Numbered from the stretch's first letter, positions 9,081 through 18,777 are shown. The stretch is 40,626 nt of DNA from Pseudomonadota bacterium (GCA_018262095.1 JAGTRW010000036.1:1-40626); one strand, 5' to 3'. Numbers and translations: made by a program. Notes: generated by a model from the letters alone, not told the origin.

Positions 9081-9512
9081 ATGAAACTCAATACGATTCA
9101 GCCTGCTGACGGTTCAACGCATGCCAAGCGTCGCGTTGGTCGCGGCATTGGCTCCGGCCTGGGCAAGACCTGCGGCCGTGGGCACAAAGGTCAGAAGTCG
9201 CGCGCCGGCGGTTTCCACAAAGTCGGTTTCGAAGGCGGTCAGATGCCTTTGCAGCGTCGTTTGCCGAAACGTGGTTTCGTTTCGCTGACCAACGCGCGCA
9301 ACGTCGAAGTCCGTCTTTCCGAAATCAACGATCTGCCAGTCGACGAAATCGATCTGCTGACGCTGATTCAGGCCAATCTGGTTTCGCAGCACGCGCTGTC
9401 GGCCAAGGTGGTCCTGTCGGGCGAGATTACGCGCAAGGTGACCCTCAAGGGGGTTGGTGCCACCAAGGGTGCCAAGGCTGCGATTGAAGCAGCCGGTGGC
9501 AGCGTTGCTTAA
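9081..9512 (+). CDS. rplO: 50S ribosomal protein L15
   Basis: A 143-residue L15 starting [20 protein letters not shown]. The glycine- and arginine-rich N-terminal extension ([22 protein letters not shown]) threads into 23S rRNA. An upstream in-frame ATG at 9069 lies inside rpmD; the ATG at 9081 agrees with the family and has GAGGGC upstream. Confidence 0.97.
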   Translation: MKLNTIQPADGSTHAKRRVGRGIGSGLGKTCGRGHKGQKSRAGGFHKVGFEGGQMPLQRRLPKRGFVSLTNARNVEVRLSEINDLPVDEIDLLTLIQANLVSQHALSAKVVLSGEITRKVTLKGVGATKGAKAAIEAAGGSVA

Positions 9513-9538
9513 TTACGATTCGAAGACGGTGACGTTTT

Positions 9539-10864
9539 TTGGCAACTAATCCAGGTCAAGTCAGCAAGGGCGGAAAGTACGGCGATCTCAAGCGCCGGCT
9601 TCTGTTCCTGCTCGGCGCGTTGATTGTTTATCGCATCGGGACGCATATCCCGGTTCCGGGAATCGATCCGCAGGTTCTGAGCGATCTGTTCAGCAAGCAG
9701 CAGGGCGGCATCCTGGGAATGTTCAATATGTTCTCGGGTGGCGCACTCAAGCGCTTTACGATCTTCGCGCTCGGCATCATGCCGTATATCTCGTCGTCGA
9801 TCATCATGCAGTTGATGACGCACGCCAGTCCGCAACTTGAGGCGCTCAAGAAGGAAGGCGAAGCCGGTCGGCGCAAGATCACGCAATACACGCGTTACGG
9901 CACGGTGCTGCTCGCTTTGTTCCAGGGCATCGGTATCGCGATTGCGGTTGAGTCGCAACCTGGACTGGTTCCCGATCCGGGAATGATGTTCCGCTTCGTG
10001 ACGGTGACGACTCTACTGACCGGGACGATGTTCCTGATGTGGCTCGGTGAGCAGATTACCGAGCGTGGCTTGGGCAACGGGATCTCGATCATTATTTTCT
10101 CGGGTATCGCGGCGGGATTGCCGAATGCGATCGCCGGTTTGTTGGAATTGGTCCGCACCGGTGCCATGCATCCGATTTCGGCGCTGTTCATCACCGTCTT
10201 GGTTGGCTTGGTCACGGCTTTCGTGGTGTTCGTCGAACGTGGTCAGCGCAAGATCCTGGTCAATTACGCGAAGCGTCAGGTCGGCAACAAGATTTACGGC
10301 GGGCAGAGTTCGCACCTGCCTTTGAAGTTGAATATGTCGGGGGTGATCCCGCCAATCTTCGCGTCGTCGATCATTCTGTTCCCGGCAACGATCGCTGGCT
10401 GGTTCAGTTCGAGTGATTCGATGCGTTGGCTCAAGGACATCGCCGGCGCCCTGTCTCCCGGGCAACCGATCTACGTGATGCTGTACGCTGCGGCGATCAT
10501 TTTCTTCTGCTTCTTCTATACCGCGCTGGTTTTCAATTCGAAGGAAACCGCGGACAACCTCAAGAAGAGCGGCGCGTTCGTTCCGGGGATCCGTCCGGGC
10601 GAGCAGACCGCACGCTACATCGACAAGATTCTGATGCGGCTGACGCTGGTTGGCGCAGGCTACATCACCATCGTCTGTCTGTTGCCCGAGTTCCTGATCC
10701 TCAAGTGGAACGTTCCGTTCTACTTCGGCGGAACCTCGCTGTTGATTATCGTCGTCGTGACTATGGATTTTATGACTCAAGTTCAGGCTTATGCCATGTC
10801 GCACCAGTACGAGGGACTTTTGAAGAAAGCAAACTTCAAGGGTTCCGGATTTACGGCTAAATAG
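9539..10864 (+). CDS. secY: Protein translocase subunit SecY
   Basis: A 441-residue SecY, the ten-helix channel of the SecYEG translocon in the inner membrane. Near the start is [16 protein letters not shown] (TM1 and plug region); [23 protein letters not shown] is also typical. It ends with FKGSGFTAK. The only start fitting the family length is a TTG at 9539, with GGTGA (9528-9532) 6 bases upstream; no in-frame ATG or GTG is better placed. Use of TTG may keep secY translation below that of the ribosomal genes around it. Confidence 0.96.
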   Translation: MATNPGQVSKGGKYGDLKRRLLFLLGALIVYRIGTHIPVPGIDPQVLSDLFSKQQGGILGMFNMFSGGALKRFTIFALGIMPYISSSIIMQLMTHASPQLEALKKEGEAGRRKITQYTRYGTVLLALFQGIGIAIAVESQPGLVPDPGMMFRFVTVTTLLTGTMFLMWLGEQITERGLGNGISIIIFSGIAAGLPNAIAGLLELVRTGAMHPISALFITVLVGLVTAFVVFVERGQRKILVNYAKRQVGNKIYGGQSSHLPLKLNMSGVIPPIFASSIILFPATIAGWFSSSDSMRWLKDIAGALSPGQPIYVMLYAAAIIFFCFFYTALVFNSKETADNLKKSGAFVPGIRPGEQTARYIDKILMRLTLVGAGYITIVCLLPEFLILKWNVPFYFGGTSLLIIVVVTMDFMTQVQAYAMSHQYEGLLKKANFKGSGFTAK

Positions 10865-10865
10865 G

Positions 10866-11084
10866 ATGGCAAAGGAAGACTTGATTGAAATGCAGGGCGA
10901 GGTCGTCGAGAACCTGCCCAATGCAACGTTCAGGGTGAAGCTCGAAAACGGTCACGTGGTACTTGGCTTCATTTCCGGAAAAATGCGCATGCACTACATC
11001 CGTATTCTCCCGGGAGACAAGGTGACGGTTCAACTCACCCCGTATGACCTGAGTCGTGCGCGGATCGTTTTCCGCGCCAAATAA
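10866..11084 (+). CDS. infA: Translation initiation factor IF-1
   Basis: A 72-residue IF-1 ([20 protein letters not shown]...), an S1-like OB-fold protein that occupies the A site during initiation. Complete match including [23 protein letters not shown]. Position between secY and rpmJ is characteristic of Betaproteobacteria; in E. coli infA is elsewhere. It starts one base after the secY stop, so coupling with SecY is likely. Confidence 0.97.
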   Translation: MAKEDLIEMQGEVVENLPNATFRVKLENGHVVLGFISGKMRMHYIRILPGDKVTVQLTPYDLSRARIVFRAK

Positions 11085-11157
11085 AGAATCTCTACGTAGT
11101 AAATGCAATTCGGCAAGAGGCTGGCTGCGCCCGATGCCGGGAAATTAGGAGTTATCC

Positions 11158-11271
11158 ATGAAAGTGCTGGCATCTGTAAAGAAGATCTGCCGCAACTGTA
11201 AAATCATTCGACGCCACGGCATTGTGCGTGTGATCTGTACCGATCCGCGTCACAAGCAGCGTCAGGGCTGA
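11158..11271 (+). CDS. rpmJ: 50S ribosomal protein L36 (zinc form)
   Basis: A 37-residue L36 ([19 protein letters not shown]...), the smallest 50S protein. Zinc-ribbon ligands are intact: Cys11, Cys14, Cys27 and His32, so this is the zinc-containing form. A TTAGGAG site lies 7 bases before the ATG. It is separated from infA by 73 bases, in which I see no clear promoter. Confidence 0.97.
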   Translation: MKVLASVKKICRNCKIIRRHGIVRVICTDPRHKQRQG

Positions 11272-11311
11272 TCGACCAGGATTCGCTTCGGCGAATGACC
11301 AGTCGGTTGAT
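11271..11311 (+). promoter_or_regulatory. Hairpin with UUCG tetraloop before rpsM
   Basis: ATTCGC (11281-11286) and GCGAAT (11291-11296) close a UUCG tetraloop with the stable C(UUCG)G arrangement. An outer helix, ATCGACC (11271-11277) with GGTTGAT (11305-11311, one G-U pair), could enclose it. This lies at the junction to the alpha genes, where E. coli has the S4-binding leader. No T-run follows, so a terminator is unlikely; an RNA control element or processing site is possible. Confidence 0.5.
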
Positions 11312-11348
11312 GAATTAATTGTAAGTTTCGAATATTTGGGGTGAATCG

Positions 11349-11711
11349 ATGGCCCGCATCGCAGGGGTAAATATACCCAACCACCAGCACGCCGAGATCG
11401 CGCTAACCGCGATTTACGGCATTGGTCGCAGCCGCGCACAAAAAATTTGTGATGCTGTCGGGGTTGTACGTTCCACGAAAATGAAAGACCTGACGGAAGC
11501 CGAGATGGATCGTTTGCGCGATCAAGTCGGTAAGTTCACCGTCGAGGGCGATCTGCGTCGTGAAGTGACAATGAGCATCAAACGTCTGATGGACCTCGGA
11601 TGCTATCGTGGTCTTCGTCATCGCAAGGGCTTGCCTTGTCGTGGTCAGCGTACGCGCACCAATGCGCGCACACGCAAAGGTCCGCGCAAAGCCATTGCTG
11701 GCAAGAAATAA
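11349..11711 (+). CDS. rpsM: 30S ribosomal protein S13
   Basis: A 120-residue S13 ([19 protein letters not shown]...), a 30S head protein that contacts P-site tRNA and bridges to L5. The helix-two-turn-helix region [13 protein letters not shown] and the basic C terminus ([17 protein letters not shown]) are present. First gene of the alpha operon order rpsM-rpsK-rpsD-rpoA-rplQ. Confidence 0.98.
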   Translation: MARIAGVNIPNHQHAEIALTAIYGIGRSRAQKICDAVGVVRSTKMKDLTEAEMDRLRDQVGKFTVEGDLRREVTMSIKRLMDLGCYRGLRHRKGLPCRGQRTRTNARTRKGPRKAIAGKK

Positions 11712-11723
11712 GGGGACCTGATC

Positions 11724-12113
11724 ATGGCCAAACCTGCGACGAAAGTCCGCAAGAAAGTCAAGAAGAACGTGGCTGAGGGCATTGCCCACATTCACGCTTC
11801 GTTCAATAACACCATCATTACGATCACCGACCGTCAGGGTAACGCCTTGTCGTGGGCAACTTCGGGTGGAGCCGGTTTCAAGGGCTCGCGCAAAAGCACC
11901 CCGTTTGCCGCGCAAGTTGCTGCTGAGGCCGCTGGCAAGATGGCCGTTGAATGCGGTGTCAAGAATCTGGAAGTTCGCATCAAGGGACCTGGTCCCGGCC
12001 GCGAGTCTTCGGTTCGCGCATTGAACGCGCTCGGGATGAAAATCACGTCGATCACTGACGTAACACCGATTCCGCACAACGGCTGCCGTCCGCCTAAAAA
12101 GCGTCGGATTTAA
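11724..12113 (+). CDS. rpsK: 30S ribosomal protein S11
   Basis: A 129-residue S11 from the 30S platform, near the E site and the Shine-Dalgarno helix. Family blocks: [33 protein letters not shown] and the C-terminal [15 protein letters not shown]. The 12-base gap from rpsM contains a GGGGACC-type ribosome-binding site. Confidence 0.98.
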   Translation: MAKPATKVRKKVKKNVAEGIAHIHASFNNTIITITDRQGNALSWATSGGAGFKGSRKSTPFAAQVAAEAAGKMAVECGVKNLEVRIKGPGPGRESSVRALNALGMKITSITDVTPIPHNGCRPPKKRRI

Positions 12114-12125
12114 GGAGAAAGAAAA

Positions 12126-12755
12126 GTGGCTCGTAATCTCGATCCGAAGTGCCGTCAGTGCCGCCGCGAAGGCGAAAAGTTGTTCCTCAAGGGTGAAAAG
12201 TGCTTTACCGACAAGTGTGCCATCGAGCGTCGCTCGTATGCGCCGGGTCAGCACGGCCAGAAGTCCGGACAGCGCTTGTCCGACTATGGTGTGCACCTGC
12301 GTGAGAAGCAGAAGATCCGTCGCATCTACGGCGTGCTCGAAGGTCAATTCCGCAAGGTTTACAAGGAAGCTGACCGTCGCAAGGGCGTGACCGGCGAAGT
12401 TCTGCTGCAATTGCTTGAATCGCGTCTGGACACGGTTGTCCACCGCATGGGTTTTGCCGCCTCGCGTTCCGAGTCGCGCCAACTTACGCGCCACAACGGT
12501 GTGATGGTCAATGGACGTCGCGTGAATATTCCGTCGTTCCAGGTCAAGCCGGGTGATGTCGTGGAAGTCGCCGAAAAGGCGAAGAGTCAATTGCGCGTCA
12601 AGGCTTCGCTTGCCGCCGCCGAATCGCGTGGTTTCCCGGAGTGGGTTCAAGTGGATGCCAAGGAAGCCAAGGGTACCTACAAGGCTCGTCCGGAGCGCAG
12701 CGAATTGTCGTCGACGATCAACGAAAGCCTCGTCATCGAACTTTATTCGAAGTAA
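12126..12755 (+). CDS. rpsD: 30S ribosomal protein S4 (zinc form)
   Basis: A 209-residue S4, a primary 16S-binding protein and, in E. coli, repressor of the alpha operon. It starts at a GTG (12126) with AAGGAGAAAG upstream. Cys9, Cys12, Cys26 and Cys31 form the zinc site of the C+ version, unlike E. coli S4. The S4 RNA-binding domain near residues 98-160 includes [20 protein letters not shown]. Confidence 0.98.
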   Translation: MARNLDPKCRQCRREGEKLFLKGEKCFTDKCAIERRSYAPGQHGQKSGQRLSDYGVHLREKQKIRRIYGVLEGQFRKVYKEADRRKGVTGEVLLQLLESRLDTVVHRMGFAASRSESRQLTRHNGVMVNGRRVNIPSFQVKPGDVVEVAEKAKSQLRVKASLAAAESRGFPEWVQVDAKEAKGTYKARPERSELSSTINESLVIELYSK

Positions 12756-12794
12756 GCGCGGCTCCGCTTGGCAGAATCAGGCAAAGGACAAGAC

Positions 12795-13769
12795 ATGCAT
12801 AGCAGTGGACTATTGAAACCGCGAATCATTGATGTACAGAGTTTGTCGCCAGTGCACGCCAAGGTCGTGATGGAGCCCTTTGAACGGGGTTACGGTCACA
12901 CTTTGGGCAATGCACTGCGCCGCATCCTTCTTTCGTCAATGCCGGGTTGTGCCGCCACCGAGGTGAGCATAGACGGCGTACTTCACGAATACTCGACGAT
13001 CGATGGGGTGCAGGAGGATGTCGTCGATATCCTTTTGAACCTCAAAGGCGTTGTGTTCAAGCTGCACAATCGTGAAGAAGCCGTTCTGCAATTGAGCAAG
13101 GAAGGCGAAGGCGTGGTTCGCGCCGGCGATATCGTGGTTTCTCACGATATCGAGATCATTAACCCGGATCACGTGATCGCCCATATCTCGGCTGGTGGCA
13201 AGCTGGCCATGGAGCTCAAGGTCGAGAAGGCACGCGGCTATGTTCCGGGCAATCTTCGCCAACTCGCCGACGGTAGCAAGAGCATCGGTAAATTGGTTCT
13301 TGATGCATCGTTTAGTCCGGTTCGGCGGGTCAGCTATTTCGTTGAGAGTGCGCGTGTTGAACAGCGTACCGATCTGGATAAGCTGATCATGGAGATTGAG
13401 ACCAACGGGGTGATCGAGCCGGAAGAAGCGATTCGTACCGCGGCGCGCATCCTGATGGAACAGCTGTCGGTGTTCGCCGACCTGGAAGGGACGGCGTTGC
13501 CGGTCGAGCACATGAAGTCGGTTCAGGTCGATCCGCTGCTGTTGCGTCCGGTCGATGACTTGGAGTTGACGGTACGTTCGGCGAACTGCCTCAAGGCTGA
13601 GAACATCTACTACATCGGCGATCTGATTCAGCGCACCGAAAACGAACTGCTCAAGACCCCGAATCTCGGCCGCAAGTCGCTCAATGAAATCAAGGAAGTG
13701 CTGGCCGCGCGTGGCCTGACGCTGGGTATGAAGCTCGAGAACTGGCCGCCGGCCGGGCTTGATAAATAA
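12795..13769 (+). CDS. rpoA: DNA-directed RNA polymerase alpha subunit
   Basis: A 324-residue alpha subunit. The N-terminal domain drives dimerisation and polymerase assembly ([23 protein letters not shown], near residues 32-54). After a short linker, the C-terminal domain ([19 protein letters not shown] to [13 protein letters not shown]) contacts UP elements and activators. The ATG at 12795 fits the family ([12 protein letters not shown]) and has AAAGGA 6 bases upstream; an in-frame TTG at 12768 is less likely. Relevant to the LysR-type promoter sites found later in the window. Confidence 0.97.
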   Translation: MHSSGLLKPRIIDVQSLSPVHAKVVMEPFERGYGHTLGNALRRILLSSMPGCAATEVSIDGVLHEYSTIDGVQEDVVDILLNLKGVVFKLHNREEAVLQLSKEGEGVVRAGDIVVSHDIEIINPDHVIAHISAGGKLAMELKVEKARGYVPGNLRQLADGSKSIGKLVLDASFSPVRRVSYFVESARVEQRTDLDKLIMEIETNGVIEPEEAIRTAARILMEQLSVFADLEGTALPVEHMKSVQVDPLLLRPVDDLELTVRSANCLKAENIYYIGDLIQRTENELLKTPNLGRKSLNEIKEVLAARGLTLGMKLENWPPAGLDK

Positions 13770-13800
13770 GCTGCCCGGACAAGAATAGGAAGGAATAGAT

Positions 13801-14193
13801 ATGCGTCACCGTTTAGGTCTCCGTAAACTCAATCGCACCAGTTCGCACCGTTTGGCGATGCTGCGCAACATGACCGTTTCGCTGCTTCGCCACGAGACGA
13901 TCAAGACGACCTTGCCGAAAGCCAAGGAATTGCGTCGCGTCGTCGAGCCGATCATCACGCTGGGCAAGAAGCCGAGCTTGGCCAATCGCCGTCTGGCGTT
14001 CGACCGGCTGCGTGATCGTGAAATCGTCGTCAAGCTGTTCGACGAAATCGGACCGCGTTATGCCGCGCGTAACGGGGGTTACCTGCGTATCCTCAAGTGT
14101 GGTTTCCGCAATGGTGACAACGCACCGATGGCTTTTGTCGAGCTGCTCGATCAGCCGGAAGTCGCTGTCGAGGTCGAAGCCGAAGCCGCGTAA
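13801..14193 (+). CDS. rplQ: 50S ribosomal protein L17
   Basis: A 130-residue L17 ([20 protein letters not shown]...), located near the tunnel exit next to L22 and L32. The conserved [19 protein letters not shown] and [19 protein letters not shown] blocks are present, followed by a short acidic tail. Last gene of the ribosomal cluster; AAGGAATAG precedes the start. Confidence 0.98.
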   Translation: MRHRLGLRKLNRTSSHRLAMLRNMTVSLLRHETIKTTLPKAKELRRVVEPIITLGKKPSLANRRLAFDRLRDREIVVKLFDEIGPRYAARNGGYLRILKCGFRNGDNAPMAFVELLDQPEVAVEVEAEAA

Positions 14194-14216
14194 GCTACGC
14201 GTTCTCGTTGCACAAG

Positions 14217-14245
14217 AAAAGCCAGGCTTCGTCGCCTGGCTTTTT
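14217..14245. terminator. Bidirectional intrinsic terminator
   Basis: GCCAGGC (14221-14227), loop TTCGTC, GCCTGGC (14234-14240), followed by TTTTT on the plus strand and preceded by AAAA, which gives a T-run on the minus strand. It therefore can end both the alpha operon arriving from the left and the ABC exporter gene arriving from the right, whose stop codon is at 14246-14248. Textbook form. Confidence 0.92.
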
Positions 14246-16078
14246 CTATTTGGATAGCTCGCTGGCTTTCAACGCGCTCATCAACTGGTCCTGTTGATCC
14301 TCTTCCTGCTGTTGCAGCGCCCACATCTGCGCATAGCGGCCCTTGCCTTCGAGCAGCGTCGCGTGCGCGCCGCGTTCGACGATGCGTCCGCCATCCATCA
14401 CCAGAATCTCATCGGCGTTCATGATGGTCGATAGCCGGTGGGCAATGACCAAGGTGGTCCGGCCCCGCGCCGCGTTGTCGAGACTGGCCTGGATCGCCTT
14501 TTCGGTTTTCGAGTCGAGCGCCGACGTCGCCTCGTCGAAAATCAGCAGCGGTGGGTTCTTGAGCAGCGCACGCGCGATGGCGACGCGCTGCTTCTCGCCG
14601 CCGGAGAGCTTGAGCCCGCGTTCGCCGACGCGCGTCTCATAGCCGTCGGGCAGAAGCTCGATGAATTCTGCGAGTTGCGCCGCTTGCGCTGCCGCCAGCA
14701 CCTCTTCGTGAGTCGCGTCGGGGCGACCGTACTGGATGTTGTAATAGATGCTGTCGTTGAACAGCACGGTATCCTGCGGAACGATGGCGACCGCGGCGCG
14801 CAGGCTCGCTTGCGTGATCTGCCGCAAATCGTGGCCATTGATGCTGATCCGGCCGCGGTCGATGTCGTAGAAGCGATAGAGCAGGCGCGCCAGCGTCGAC
14901 TTCCCCGAGCCTGACTCGCCGACGACGGCAACGGTATGTCCGGCGGGAATCGAAAAGTCCACGCCGAACAGGATCTGGCGTTTCGGCTCGTAGGAGAACT
15001 CGACTGATTCGAAGCGCACCTCGAGCGAATTGCCGCCCAAAGTACAGGCATCCGGGGCGTCGGCAATTTCGCGATGAACCGCCAGCAATTCGAACATTCG
15101 CTCGATGTCGGCGAGCGACTGGCGGATCTCGCGGTAGACCACGCCGAGAAAGCTCAGCGGCATGTAGAGTTGGATCAGAAAGGCGTTGACCAGCACCAGG
15201 TCGCCGATCGTCATCCGTCCGTCGACAACGCCGGCTGCGGCGCGCCACATCATCGCCGTGACGCCCAGTGCGATGATCAGCTGCTGACCGAGGTTGAGCC
15301 ACGACAAGGAGATCTGGCTGCGCGTCGCGGCGTCCTCCCAGCGGCGCATGTGGGAATCGTAGCGCGCTGCCTCGTACTCTTCGTTGTTGAAGTACTTGAC
15401 CGTCTCGTAGTTGAGCAAACTGTCGATGGCCTGCGAGTTGGCCGCCGAGTCGGTATCGTTGACCAGCCGCCGCAGGCCGATGCGCCAGTGGCTGACCTTG
15501 ATCGTGAACACGATGTAGGCCGACAACGAGAGCAGCGTGATGAGCACAAAGCCGCCGTCGTACTTGACGAACAGAATGCTCAGCACCAGCGTGATCTCGA
15601 CCAGCGTCGGCAGAATCGAGTACAGCGTGTAGCTGATCAGACTGGAGATCGAGCGGCTGCCGCGCTCGATGTCGCGTGAAACGCCGCCGGTCTGGCGCTC
15701 AAGATGAAAGCGCAACGACAGCGCGTGCAGATGGCGAAAAACCTCGAGCGCGATACGGCGTACCGCCTGCTGCGTGACGCGAGCGAAAATGATCTCGCGC
15801 AGTTCGGTGAACAATGAGTTTGAAAAGCGCAGCGCGCCGTAGAGCGCCAGCAGTAGAACCGGCAAGGCGAGCGCCGGCGTAGCGCCGGTCAGATCGTCGA
15901 TCATCGACTTGAAGACGATAGGGACGGCGACATTGGCGAGCTTCGCCGTGATCAGGCACGATAAGGCGAGCAGTACGCGCCACTTGTACTGCCACAGGTA
16001 GGGGGCAAGACTGCTGAGCGTCCGCCAGACATGCGGCGCGGGCCGCAAAGGCGATGGGCTTCGGGAAGAACGGCGCAT
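14246..16078 (-). CDS. Atm1-type ABC exporter (permease fused to ATPase)
   Basis: A 610-residue half-transporter: a membrane domain with about six helices (roughly residues 30-320) followed by an ATPase domain. ATPase motifs are all present: Walker A GESGSGKST (387-395), Q-loop VPQD, signature LSGGE (491-495), Walker B LLIFDE (511-516) and H547. The stretch VKYFNNEEYEAARYD (227-241) in the membrane domain is typical of the Atm1/ABCB7 branch, which exports glutathione-linked sulfur or metal conjugates. It would work as a homodimer in the inner membrane. Single gene, convergent with the ribosomal operon and sharing its terminator. MsbA-type lipid flipping is a less likely alternative. Confidence 0.85.
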   Translation of the reverse strand: MRRSSRSPSPLRPAPHVWRTLSSLAPYLWQYKWRVLLALSCLITAKLANVAVPIVFKSMIDDLTGATPALALPVLLLALYGALRFSNSLFTELREIIFARVTQQAVRRIALEVFRHLHALSLRFHLERQTGGVSRDIERGSRSISSLISYTLYSILPTLVEITLVLSILFVKYDGGFVLITLLSLSAYIVFTIKVSHWRIGLRRLVNDTDSAANSQAIDSLLNYETVKYFNNEEYEAARYDSHMRRWEDAATRSQISLSWLNLGQQLIIALGVTAMMWRAAAGVVDGRMTIGDLVLVNAFLIQLYMPLSFLGVVYREIRQSLADIERMFELLAVHREIADAPDACTLGGNSLEVRFESVEFSYEPKRQILFGVDFSIPAGHTVAVVGESGSGKSTLARLLYRFYDIDRGRISINGHDLRQITQASLRAAVAIVPQDTVLFNDSIYYNIQYGRPDATHEEVLAAAQAAQLAEFIELLPDGYETRVGERGLKLSGGEKQRVAIARALLKNPPLLIFDEATSALDSKTEKAIQASLDNAARGRTTLVIAHRLSTIMNADEILVMDGGRIVERGAHATLLEGKGRYAQMWALQQQEEDQQDQLMSALKASELSK

Positions 16079-16328
16079 GTTTGTAGCGTCCCAAGATGGT
16101 TACCGACGAGTATGCCGCTTTGTCGCGCGCGCACCCAGAAAAAAGTGTCATCGGACGCGCGCGAGCCGATTGCTCGGCGGATCAAGCACTCGCCGTCGAA
16201 CGAAGGCAACAAATTGTTGACCAAGGCGTAGTCATCCACCGATGATCTGGCCGGTGCCGGAGCGAGTCATGGCTCTGGCTTTGCGCCGCGCCGGCCCTCT
16301 CGACATTTCCAAGGAACGAGCTTCAACC

Positions 16329-16730
16329 ATGAGCGAACACATCGCCGTCCTGCCCGACAAACAACCTGCGTTGCGCGTCATGCCGATGCCTGCTGACGCC
16401 AATCAATACGGCGACATTTTCGGTGGCTGGATCATGTCGCAAGTCGATATCGCCGGCGCGACCGTCGCCATGGTCCGCGCGCGTGGCCGGGTGGCGACGG
16501 TGGCGGTCGATTCCTTCGTCTTCAACCAGCCTGTTTCGGTCGGCGACGTCGTGAGCTTCTTTGCCGAAGTCATCGCTTCGGGCCGGACCTCGATCAAGGT
16601 CAACGTCGAGGTCTTTGCCGAGCGCAATCCGGAGCAGCCATTTACCGTCAAAGTCACCGAAGCGACGCTGAGCTATGTGGCGATAAACCAACAGGGCGCC
16701 AAGCGCGAACTGCCGAGTCAAAAAGAGTAG
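16329..16730 (+). CDS. Acyl-CoA thioesterase, YciA-like hotdog fold
   Basis: A 133-residue single-hotdog protein. The N-terminal block ALRVMPMPADANQYGDIFGG followed by WIMSQVDIAG contains the catalytic region of the YciA/ACOT family, in which the Asn-Asp-Gly pattern acts on the thioester. Such enzymes hydrolyse short- to medium-chain acyl-CoAs in the cytoplasm. The frame is open upstream to 16242, but the ATG at 16329 fits the family; the ribosome-binding site is weak (AAGGA 13 bases upstream). It lies just upstream of a FadL-type porin, consistent with fatty-acid or hydrophobic-substrate handling. Confidence 0.85.
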   Translation: MSEHIAVLPDKQPALRVMPMPADANQYGDIFGGWIMSQVDIAGATVAMVRARGRVATVAVDSFVFNQPVSVGDVVSFFAEVIASGRTSIKVNVEVFAERNPEQPFTVKVTEATLSYVAINQQGAKRELPSQKE

Positions 16731-16742
16731 ACCGTTTTCCCG

Positions 16743-16767
16743 ACCGGCACTTTAGAATCGTGCCGGT
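16743..16767. repeat. Inverted repeat between thioesterase and porin genes
   Basis: ACCGGCAC (16743-16750) and GTGCCGGT (16760-16767) are perfect 8-bp arms around TTTAGAATC. No T-run follows, so it is a poor terminator. The loop contains TAGAAT (16753-16758), which matches a -10 at five of six positions, so this may be an operator around the porin promoter. Confidence 0.5.
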
Positions 16768-16830
16768 TATCCGTAGGCCAGGGGATTCTCTCTCGCGCCA
16801 AGACAATAAGCACTTCAGAAGAGGGTGGTG

Positions 16831-18075
16831 ATGGCGCGAAATAATTCGACGAAGTTGTTTCCGATAGTGCTGCTCGCTATCAGCGGCGCGGCCAGCGCCT
16901 CCGGTTTTCAGCTGATGGAGCAGAACGCCAGCGGCATCGGCAACGCCTACGCCGGTTCGGCTGCGGCGACCGATAACGCCAGTACCGTTTATTTCAATCC
17001 AGCGGGAATGACGCAACTGCAGGATCGCGAAGTCTCTGCCGGTGTTGCGGCGCCAGGCCCCAGTTTTAGGTTTCGCGATCAGGGGTCGCGCGTCGGCGTC
17101 TTCAATTCGGCTGGCGACGGCGGCGACGCCGGCGGCTGGGCGTTGGTTCCGAACGGTTACCTGTCGTTGGCGCTCAACCAGGACCTCTACGTCGGGGTCG
17201 GCTTTGGCGCACCGTTTGGTCTGAAGACCGAATACGACAACCGGTGGGTCGGCGCTGCGCAGTCGACGATGTTCGAGGTCAAGACCTACAACGTCAATCC
17301 GTCGATCGCGTATCGCCTCAATGACCAGGTTTCGCTTGGCGCCGGCGCCAATTGGCAGCGCCTCGAAGCGAATTACGAACGCCAGGCTGCGGTCACGCCT
17401 GCGGGGTCGGTGACGCCGATCAAACTGGATCTGAATGACGACGCCTGGGGCTGGAATGTCGGCGCCTTATTCACGCTGTCGCCGGCGACCAAGGTCGGCG
17501 TGTCGTACCGTTCAGCGATCCAGTATCACACCAGCGGGACGCTCAAGGTCAATGGCGGCGGAGCGGGGACCGTCGGCGCCAGCGCCGATATCAAGATGCC
17601 CGACACCCTCATCATGAGCGTTGCGCAAAAACTCAGCGAGCAATGGGAAATGCTCGGCGACGTGTCGTGGACCGGCTGGAGTTCGATCCCGAAAGTCGAC
17701 ATCATGCGCAGTACGGGAACTCTGGCGCAGACTCTCGACACCGAGTTTCGCGATACCTGGCGCGTTGCGCTGGGTGGCAATTACCAATACAACAGTGCCT
17801 GGAAGCTCAAGTTCGGCGTCGCTTACGACCAGACGCCGGTCAAGGGCGCCAGCACGCGACTGGTATCGCTGCCCGACAACGACCGCATCTGGCTGTCCTT
17901 CGGCAGCCAATGGGCCGTCGACAAGGCTGCCAAGCTCGATCTGGGCGTGAGCTACATCTTCATCAAGGATAGTCGGGTCGATAATAACCAGAGCGCGGCG
18001 GGGCGCGGCACCGTTAGCGGCGAATACACCGGCAATATCTGGGTTCTTGGCGGACAGTACTCGCTGGCCTTTTGA
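16831..18075 (+). CDS. FadL/OmpP1-family outer-membrane transporter
   Basis: A 414-residue outer-membrane beta-barrel protein. A signal peptide ends near residue 23 (ASA before SGFQLMEQ), and the mature N terminus GFQLMEQNASGIGNAYAG is the FadL plug signature. NPAGMTQL follows near residue 56. The chain ends in LAF, with the terminal Phe needed for barrel insertion. Family members import long-chain fatty acids or hydrophobic aromatics across the outer membrane. An ATG at 16831 with GAGGG 5 bases upstream is chosen over two GTG codons just before it. Substrate cannot be read from sequence. Confidence 0.9.
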   Translation: MARNNSTKLFPIVLLAISGAASASGFQLMEQNASGIGNAYAGSAAATDNASTVYFNPAGMTQLQDREVSAGVAAPGPSFRFRDQGSRVGVFNSAGDGGDAGGWALVPNGYLSLALNQDLYVGVGFGAPFGLKTEYDNRWVGAAQSTMFEVKTYNVNPSIAYRLNDQVSLGAGANWQRLEANYERQAAVTPAGSVTPIKLDLNDDAWGWNVGALFTLSPATKVGVSYRSAIQYHTSGTLKVNGGGAGTVGASADIKMPDTLIMSVAQKLSEQWEMLGDVSWTGWSSIPKVDIMRSTGTLAQTLDTEFRDTWRVALGGNYQYNSAWKLKFGVAYDQTPVKGASTRLVSLPDNDRIWLSFGSQWAVDKAAKLDLGVSYIFIKDSRVDNNQSAAGRGTVSGEYTGNIWVLGGQYSLAF

Positions 18076-18085
18076 TGTGCAAAGT

Positions 18086-18103
18086 GCTCGGTGCGAGCGT
18101 TTT
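18086..18103 (+). terminator. Weak terminator-like hairpin after the porin gene
   Basis: GCTCG (18086-18090), loop GTG, CGAGC (18094-18098), then GTTTT. The stem is only 5 bp and the T-run is short, so termination would be partial. Confidence 0.35.
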
Positions 18104-18156
18104 GCGGATCTTTGGCAGCTTCATTTCGCAGCAAGGGCAAAGCGCGCTGGAGTGTC

Positions 18157-18165
18157 TGGCATAAT
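18157..18165 (+). promoter_or_regulatory. Extended -10 promoter before the DUF2802 gene
   Basis: TGGCATAAT fits an extended -10 (TGn followed by CATAAT, five of six consensus positions) 31 bases before the ATG at 18196. No convincing -35 is seen, as is common for extended -10 promoters. Confidence 0.5.
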
Positions 18166-18195
18166 ACGGCCCAGACCCTATGACGCAGGCGACCG

Positions 18196-18756
18196 ATGGA
18201 TTTTGATCTACTGGCCAATTTGACTTGGCGCGAGACGCTGATCGCGATTGTTGCGTTGCTCGTGCTTTATGTTGTCGTCGTTTTTCTGCGCCTGCGTCGC
18301 ATCAAGCAGGGGAAAATGGATCTGAGCGTCCCCGAGCAGTTGGCGGCCAAGTCGGCGTTGGCGGCCTACGCCGCCGAGCAGTCGCCGCCGGACGCCGCAC
18401 CGCCTGCCGCGGCTCCGGAGTTGCTCTCGGCGCCGTCCGAATTCGCCTTCCCCTGGAACGAGCCGCCAGAGGAAATTCCCGGCCAGCAGCGGATCGATGC
18501 GCTGGAGCGCGAAGTGACGCAACTGCGCAAGGAAGTCGGCAGTTTGCGTGCCGAAGTGCTGGTGTTGCGCGAGGAGCAGCGGCGCGAGCAGACGCAGGCT
18601 CAGGTCACCCAGAATGTCTCGCCGCTCTACAGCGATGCAATGCAGATGGCGATCCAGGGGTATGATGCCCTGAGCATTTCAGAGCACTGCGGCATCGCGC
18701 GCGCCGAGGCCGAGCTGGTGGTCGCGCTGGTGCGCAATCGCAACGACGCAAATTGA
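18196..18756 (+). CDS. DUF2802 membrane-anchored coiled-coil protein
   Basis: A 186-residue protein with one N-terminal membrane helix (about 14-32), an Ala/Pro-rich linker (45-95), a coiled-coil segment (about 98-135) and a C-terminal domain (143-181) with YSDAMQMAIQGYDALSISEHC followed by GIARAEAELV. The last part resembles a small helix-turn-helix-like repeat seen in the DUF2802 family, from memory. No function is established. It is followed after 21 bases by a SPOR-domain membrane protein, so the two may form an envelope-related operon. Confidence 0.7.
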   Translation: MDFDLLANLTWRETLIAIVALLVLYVVVVFLRLRRIKQGKMDLSVPEQLAAKSALAAYAAEQSPPDAAPPAAAPELLSAPSEFAFPWNEPPEEIPGQQRIDALEREVTQLRKEVGSLRAEVLVLREEQRREQTQAQVTQNVSPLYSDAMQMAIQGYDALSISEHCGIARAEAELVVALVRNRNDAN

Positions 18757-18777
18757 CAGTACAGGCAGGGGAACCCC

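Noticed and set aside
11307-11335. Possible promoter TTGATG with 17-bp spacing to GAATAT before rpsM
   Set aside because: The -10 matches consensus at only three positions, and the region overlaps the proposed hairpin.
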